Shown in pieces: positions 61,439 through 64,000 of a stretch of DNA of 64,000 nucleotides. The position numbers and the translations under genes were made by a program. Source of the stretch: Larimichthys crocea (lineage: Eukaryota > Chordata > Actinopteri > Sciaenidae); the NCBI RefSeq assembly GCF_000972845.2, contig NC_040033.1:1-64000 (forward strand). The letters run 5' to 3'. Below the pieces are notes generated by a model. That model searched no databases. It was not told the DNA's origin and was given only the letters and a program-made list of their open reading frames with translations. Numbering within the stretch: position 1 is the first letter of the stretch; the number at the start of each line of letters is the position of its first letter.

Positions 61439-61552
61439 CCTGATACCAGCGAAGCGGGACGCGGCCCGGAGAGGACGGAGAGCCCTGAACGTCCTCAGCA
61501 CCCGCATCTGGTCCACAGAGATGAACTGAGCCAGCTGACCCATCACTGAGAT
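61439..61552 (-). CDS. scn5l: Nav1.5-like channel exon: DIII S3-S4, alternative form
   Basis: 114 nt, phase 0 to 0, with no stop. Acceptor CCCTGTAGAT (cut after TAG), donor GTAAGA. It reads ISVMGQLAQFISVDQ and then [23 protein letters not shown]. It aligns with the standard exon from S3 through S4: all S4 basic positions are kept (the first is R instead of K), and [16 protein letters not shown] is the domain III signature. The S3 end and S3-S4 loop are different and three residues shorter. It would join DFLIVD and VVVNAL in frame. Third positions are G/C-rich as in neighbouring exons, and coding potential looks real. Use of the exon is inferred, not shown. Confidence 0.85.
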
Positions 61553-62991
61553 CTACAGGGCGGGGTTACACAGTTACTGCAAACTGACAGCTCAGAGTTG
61601 ATTCATTTACATTTTGAGCAATGAACCTCAACACTTCCTGTTTATATTTCACAATAAAAGCCTACTGTACGAGAAACAGGAGTGGGTAATGCCTTTTAAT
61701 GTGAAACATCAACGTGTTTGATTTTATTGATGCAGCTGAGCAGAGATTATTGGAAATAATTAGTGACTGAACAGACAAAATGAAAGTGAATGAACAGGAG
61801 TGGATCAAAACATAATTAAAAAGCTTGTAACACAGAGAGAGAACAAATATACCTGAGGTCAAAACCAGCCACACTGAGCTCAGTTCTGCTGATATTCTGT
61901 CCGACTAACACGTGTTGGCTATAAAAGATATATCTTCTTCCTCCACTGTTCCGCCACAGGAAATAGTCCCCAACAAATGTACAGTCGTCCCTCGCTATAA
62001 CGCGGTTCACACGGACTCGCTGTTTCACAGATTTTTTTAGTGTAATTTTTCAGGCTTTTTTTTTCACAGCGTACTGTACAGTATGAACGCGCATTGTGTT
62101 CTGCGTCCTAAATTGGCTAAGGGAGTACTGTACAAAATGCGTGTAAAAAGCTGTATAAAAGTGTGTGGTTAGGGGTTTTACGGCCTTAAAACATGTATAA
62201 TAATTGTAAAACTTACTTTGCGGGTTATTTTTAGAACGTATCCCCCGTGATAAACGAGGAACCACTGTACTGTGTAAAACTAGAGACTTCATATTGGTGA
62301 GGTGTTTTTAAAGGTTTACGTGTCGAGAGACGCCTCATCACAGGTTATGATATCAGCAACCCAGATTTGTTTCCACCTTAGATGCTTTAAAGAATCTTCA
62401 GAACTCTCAGGACGTGCATGTCACGCTGAAATATTTGTATGTATGTTATCTCAGGACCCATTAGAGGATCCTACAGGCCCACAGGTTGGGAACCACGGCT
62501 TGATCCTCCCGTGGGTTTGTTTTTCTGCCCTCTAGTGGCTGCAAACTGAAAAATGCAGCTTTAAGTAACGAGTCCGTTATTATAATACTCTGTTCTGCTT
62601 CCTGTCGATTTCTGACTGAATGCATGTGAATCATAGACGGTGTCCATCTTTGCGTGTCTGCTGATCGTTTGGCCTGAGGCTGTTTGGACTTCTCTCTCTC
62701 TCACCTGAGAGTTAACATGCGTCTTTCTTTAATGACACCAAGTCACAAAACTACACATCTCTGTGATCAGTTCATCGGTTTCATGGTGAATGGTTAAGCA
62801 CGTATGATGAGACATGACATCGGAAGGAAACATTCATCAACCAGAGGTAAATTATGAGGAAACAAGAAAAAGAATCTTGAAGTCATCATAAGGTAAATAA
62901 CATAAATAAACGTAAACAAATACAGAGTAATCTAGTAAAGACGAGTTCAAGTCAGCATCTTCATCACTGTTACAACCAATCAGTGACTTAC
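61553..62991 (-). other. Sodium channel intron with a pogo-like MITE
   Basis: 1.4 kb. Apart from the MITE at 61982-62267, no feature is recognised. CCCTCTAGTGGCTGC at 62530-62544 is a motif frequent in fish repeats. Confidence 0.7.
61982..62267. mobile_element. pogo/Tigger-like MITE in a sodium channel intron
   Basis: TA on both sides, ends CAGTCGTCCCTCGCTATAAC and GATAAACGAGGAACCACTG. At 286 bp it is about 55 bp shorter than the two copies in the NLR arms, through internal loss. Independent insertion of the same family. Confidence 0.85.
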
Positions 62992-63165
62992 ATCGACGAT
63001 GAGGAAGTCGAGCCAGCACCAGTAGTTGGTGAAGTACTTCTTGAAGCCGTAGGCGAGCCACTTGAGCAGCATCTCCAGGATGAAGATGTAGGTGAAGATC
63101 TTGTCGGCGTACTCCAGCACCACCTTGACCACCTTCCTCTGCTCGATGTAGATGTCCTCAAAGGC
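62992..63165 (-). CDS. scn5l: Nav1.5-like channel exon: DIII S1-S3
   Basis: 174 nt, phase 0 to 0. Acceptor CCCCCTTCAG, donor GTAAGT. It reads [40 protein letters not shown], then [19 protein letters not shown] in FILEM and K in LLKW are S2 countercharges. [10 protein letters not shown] is the end of S1 and the S1-S2 loop. Confidence 0.97.
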
Positions 63166-63873
63166 CTGAAGGGGGCGCAAGAGAGGGACGTGAGTGAGCT
63201 GTCGGTGGCGTTCATCAGAGGAAATCTCAAAGCAGATCTCAGTTTTTCTGATTCATCGGATACATACGGAGAGAACCGAAGAAGAAGTATATGGGGTGCC
63301 GTTTGTAAAGCGTCTCGCTCTGAAAATAACAGCAACATTTTGTCACATTTAGCTAAAAACAATGTTTAAAAAACTGGTTTGAATTTTTGAGAGTCACTTT
63401 TTGCACATTTAGAACAATATTTGTGAACTTAGAGATATTTTAAATATTTAAATCCAAATGTTAAATGTAAAATCTAAATGCTAAATCTAAATGCTAAATC
63501 TAAATCTAAATGTTAAATCTAAATGTTAAATCTAAATGTTAAATCTAAATCTAAATGCTAAATCTAAATCTAAATGTTAAATATAAATCTAAATGTTAAA
63601 TCTAAATCTAAATGTTGACGCTAAATGTAAATCTAAATCTAAGTTAAATCATAAATCTAAATTATCAAACCATTTTTTTTAAACATTGTTTTTAGCTAAA
63701 TGTGACAAAATGTTGCTGTATTTCAGAGCGAGACGCTTTACAAACGCACCCTATAGAAGTAGGAGGAAGTAAACTAAGTAAATCAACGCAAGTGAAAGTA
63801 AGTGAAATTATTAAAACTATGATACAGTGCAATAAACAGTTAAGTAAGTAGTGAAGTTGTGTGTGTGGTCTAC
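63166..63873 (-). other. Sodium channel intron holding a long-TIR MITE
   Basis: 708 nt, almost two thirds of it the MITE at 63290-63753. Confidence 0.85.
63290..63753. mobile_element. MITE with ~90 bp inverted ends and a tandem-repeat core
   Basis: 63290-63380 and 63664-63753 are reverse complements (for example GTAAAGCGTCTCGCTCTGAA at the left and its complement at the right, CACATTTAGCTAAAAACAAT and its complement). The outermost bases read TATGGGGTGC and GCACCCTATA, compatible with a TA target. Between them, about 63440-63660 is a tandem array of TAAATCTAAATG / TAAATGTTAAAT units. Non-coding. Confidence 0.85.
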
Positions 63874-64000
63874 CGAGCTCCGGACGGTGAGGGGATCATG
63901 AAGATGATGAAGGCTCGAACCAGCTGTTCTCTACGATCTGGTAGCAGTCTTCCTCTCTCCACCAGATTTGACCGAGACCGGCCGTCGTGTCGATTGTCAC
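63874..64000 (-). CDS. scn5l: Nav1.5-like channel exon: start of DIII S1 (partial, error-rich)
   Basis: Minus-strand reading from the window edge gives IDTTAGLGQIWWR, then CYQIVENSWFE and, one frame over, TFIIFMI and SGA. This matches the pre-S1 and S1 part of domain III, and joins the next exon at AFEDIY. At least three single bases appear to be missing (around WWR-xx-CY, after WFE, and at the last codon before the GTAGAC donor). Low sequence quality near a contig end is more likely than a true defect, because the eight downstream exons are intact. Confidence 0.8.

Noticed and set aside
62983..63369. Open frame of 128 codons on the plus strand
   Set aside because: Antisense shadow of the DIII S1-S3 exon running into the MITE.

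Overview
The window is vertebrate nuclear DNA, almost certainly from a ray-finned fish and probably a percomorph. Three things point there: a multi-exon voltage-gated sodium channel of the Nav1.5 type, a fish-specific NLR gene (FISNA-NACHT-LRR), and a typical fish repeat load (DIRS1-like, pogo-like, Tc1-like, foldback elements, long CA/GT arrays). Three N gaps (281-380, 30250-30259, 43273-43282) and many single-base indels between otherwise near-identical copies in the first 44 kb suggest weakly polished sequence there. The sodium channel part is clean except for its last 130 bases.

Layout. 121-192 is a tRNA-Ala(TGC) gene. From 381 to about 44790 the sequence is one large inverted duplication. 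The left arm (about 381-12841) is repeated in reverse as the right arm (about 24292-44790). Part of the right arm is present two to three times in direct orientation, with joins at the 30250 gap and at 36287. The arms hold the 5' part of an NLR gene: a start exon, a series of short repeated phase-2 exons, TTAA-flanked MITEs, a DIRS1-like tyrosine recombinase remnant carrying a doubly nested insertion, CA/GT arrays and a ~25 bp minisatellite. The unique centre (12842-24291) holds the rest of the plus-strand gene: a FISNA-NACHT exon (12768-14653) and seven LRR exons up to 22760, interrupted by a 2.5 kb foldback element. The inner breakpoint falls inside the FISNA exon, so the right arm is a headless inverted copy of the NLR 5' end.

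44791-48397 has no gene I can support. From 64000 down to 48398 the minus strand carries the 3' half of the sodium channel gene (domain III to the stop codon) as nine exons in the expected order. All frames join, and several lengths (271, 105, 138, 54, 123 nt) equal those I recall for human SCN5A. Two points stand out. The intron after the DIII-DIV linker's first half is an AT-AC intron, and a second, fully open exon encoding an alternative domain III S3-S4 voltage sensor lies upstream of the standard one. Introns carry a Tc1-like remnant, a pogo-like MITE and a long-TIR MITE with a tandem-repeat core.

The two loci are functionally unrelated: cytosolic immune sensing (NLR) and membrane excitability (Nav channel). 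Start and end positions of NLR exons are set by splice-site pattern and are accurate to a few bases at best where indels occur. Sodium channel exon boundaries are precise.
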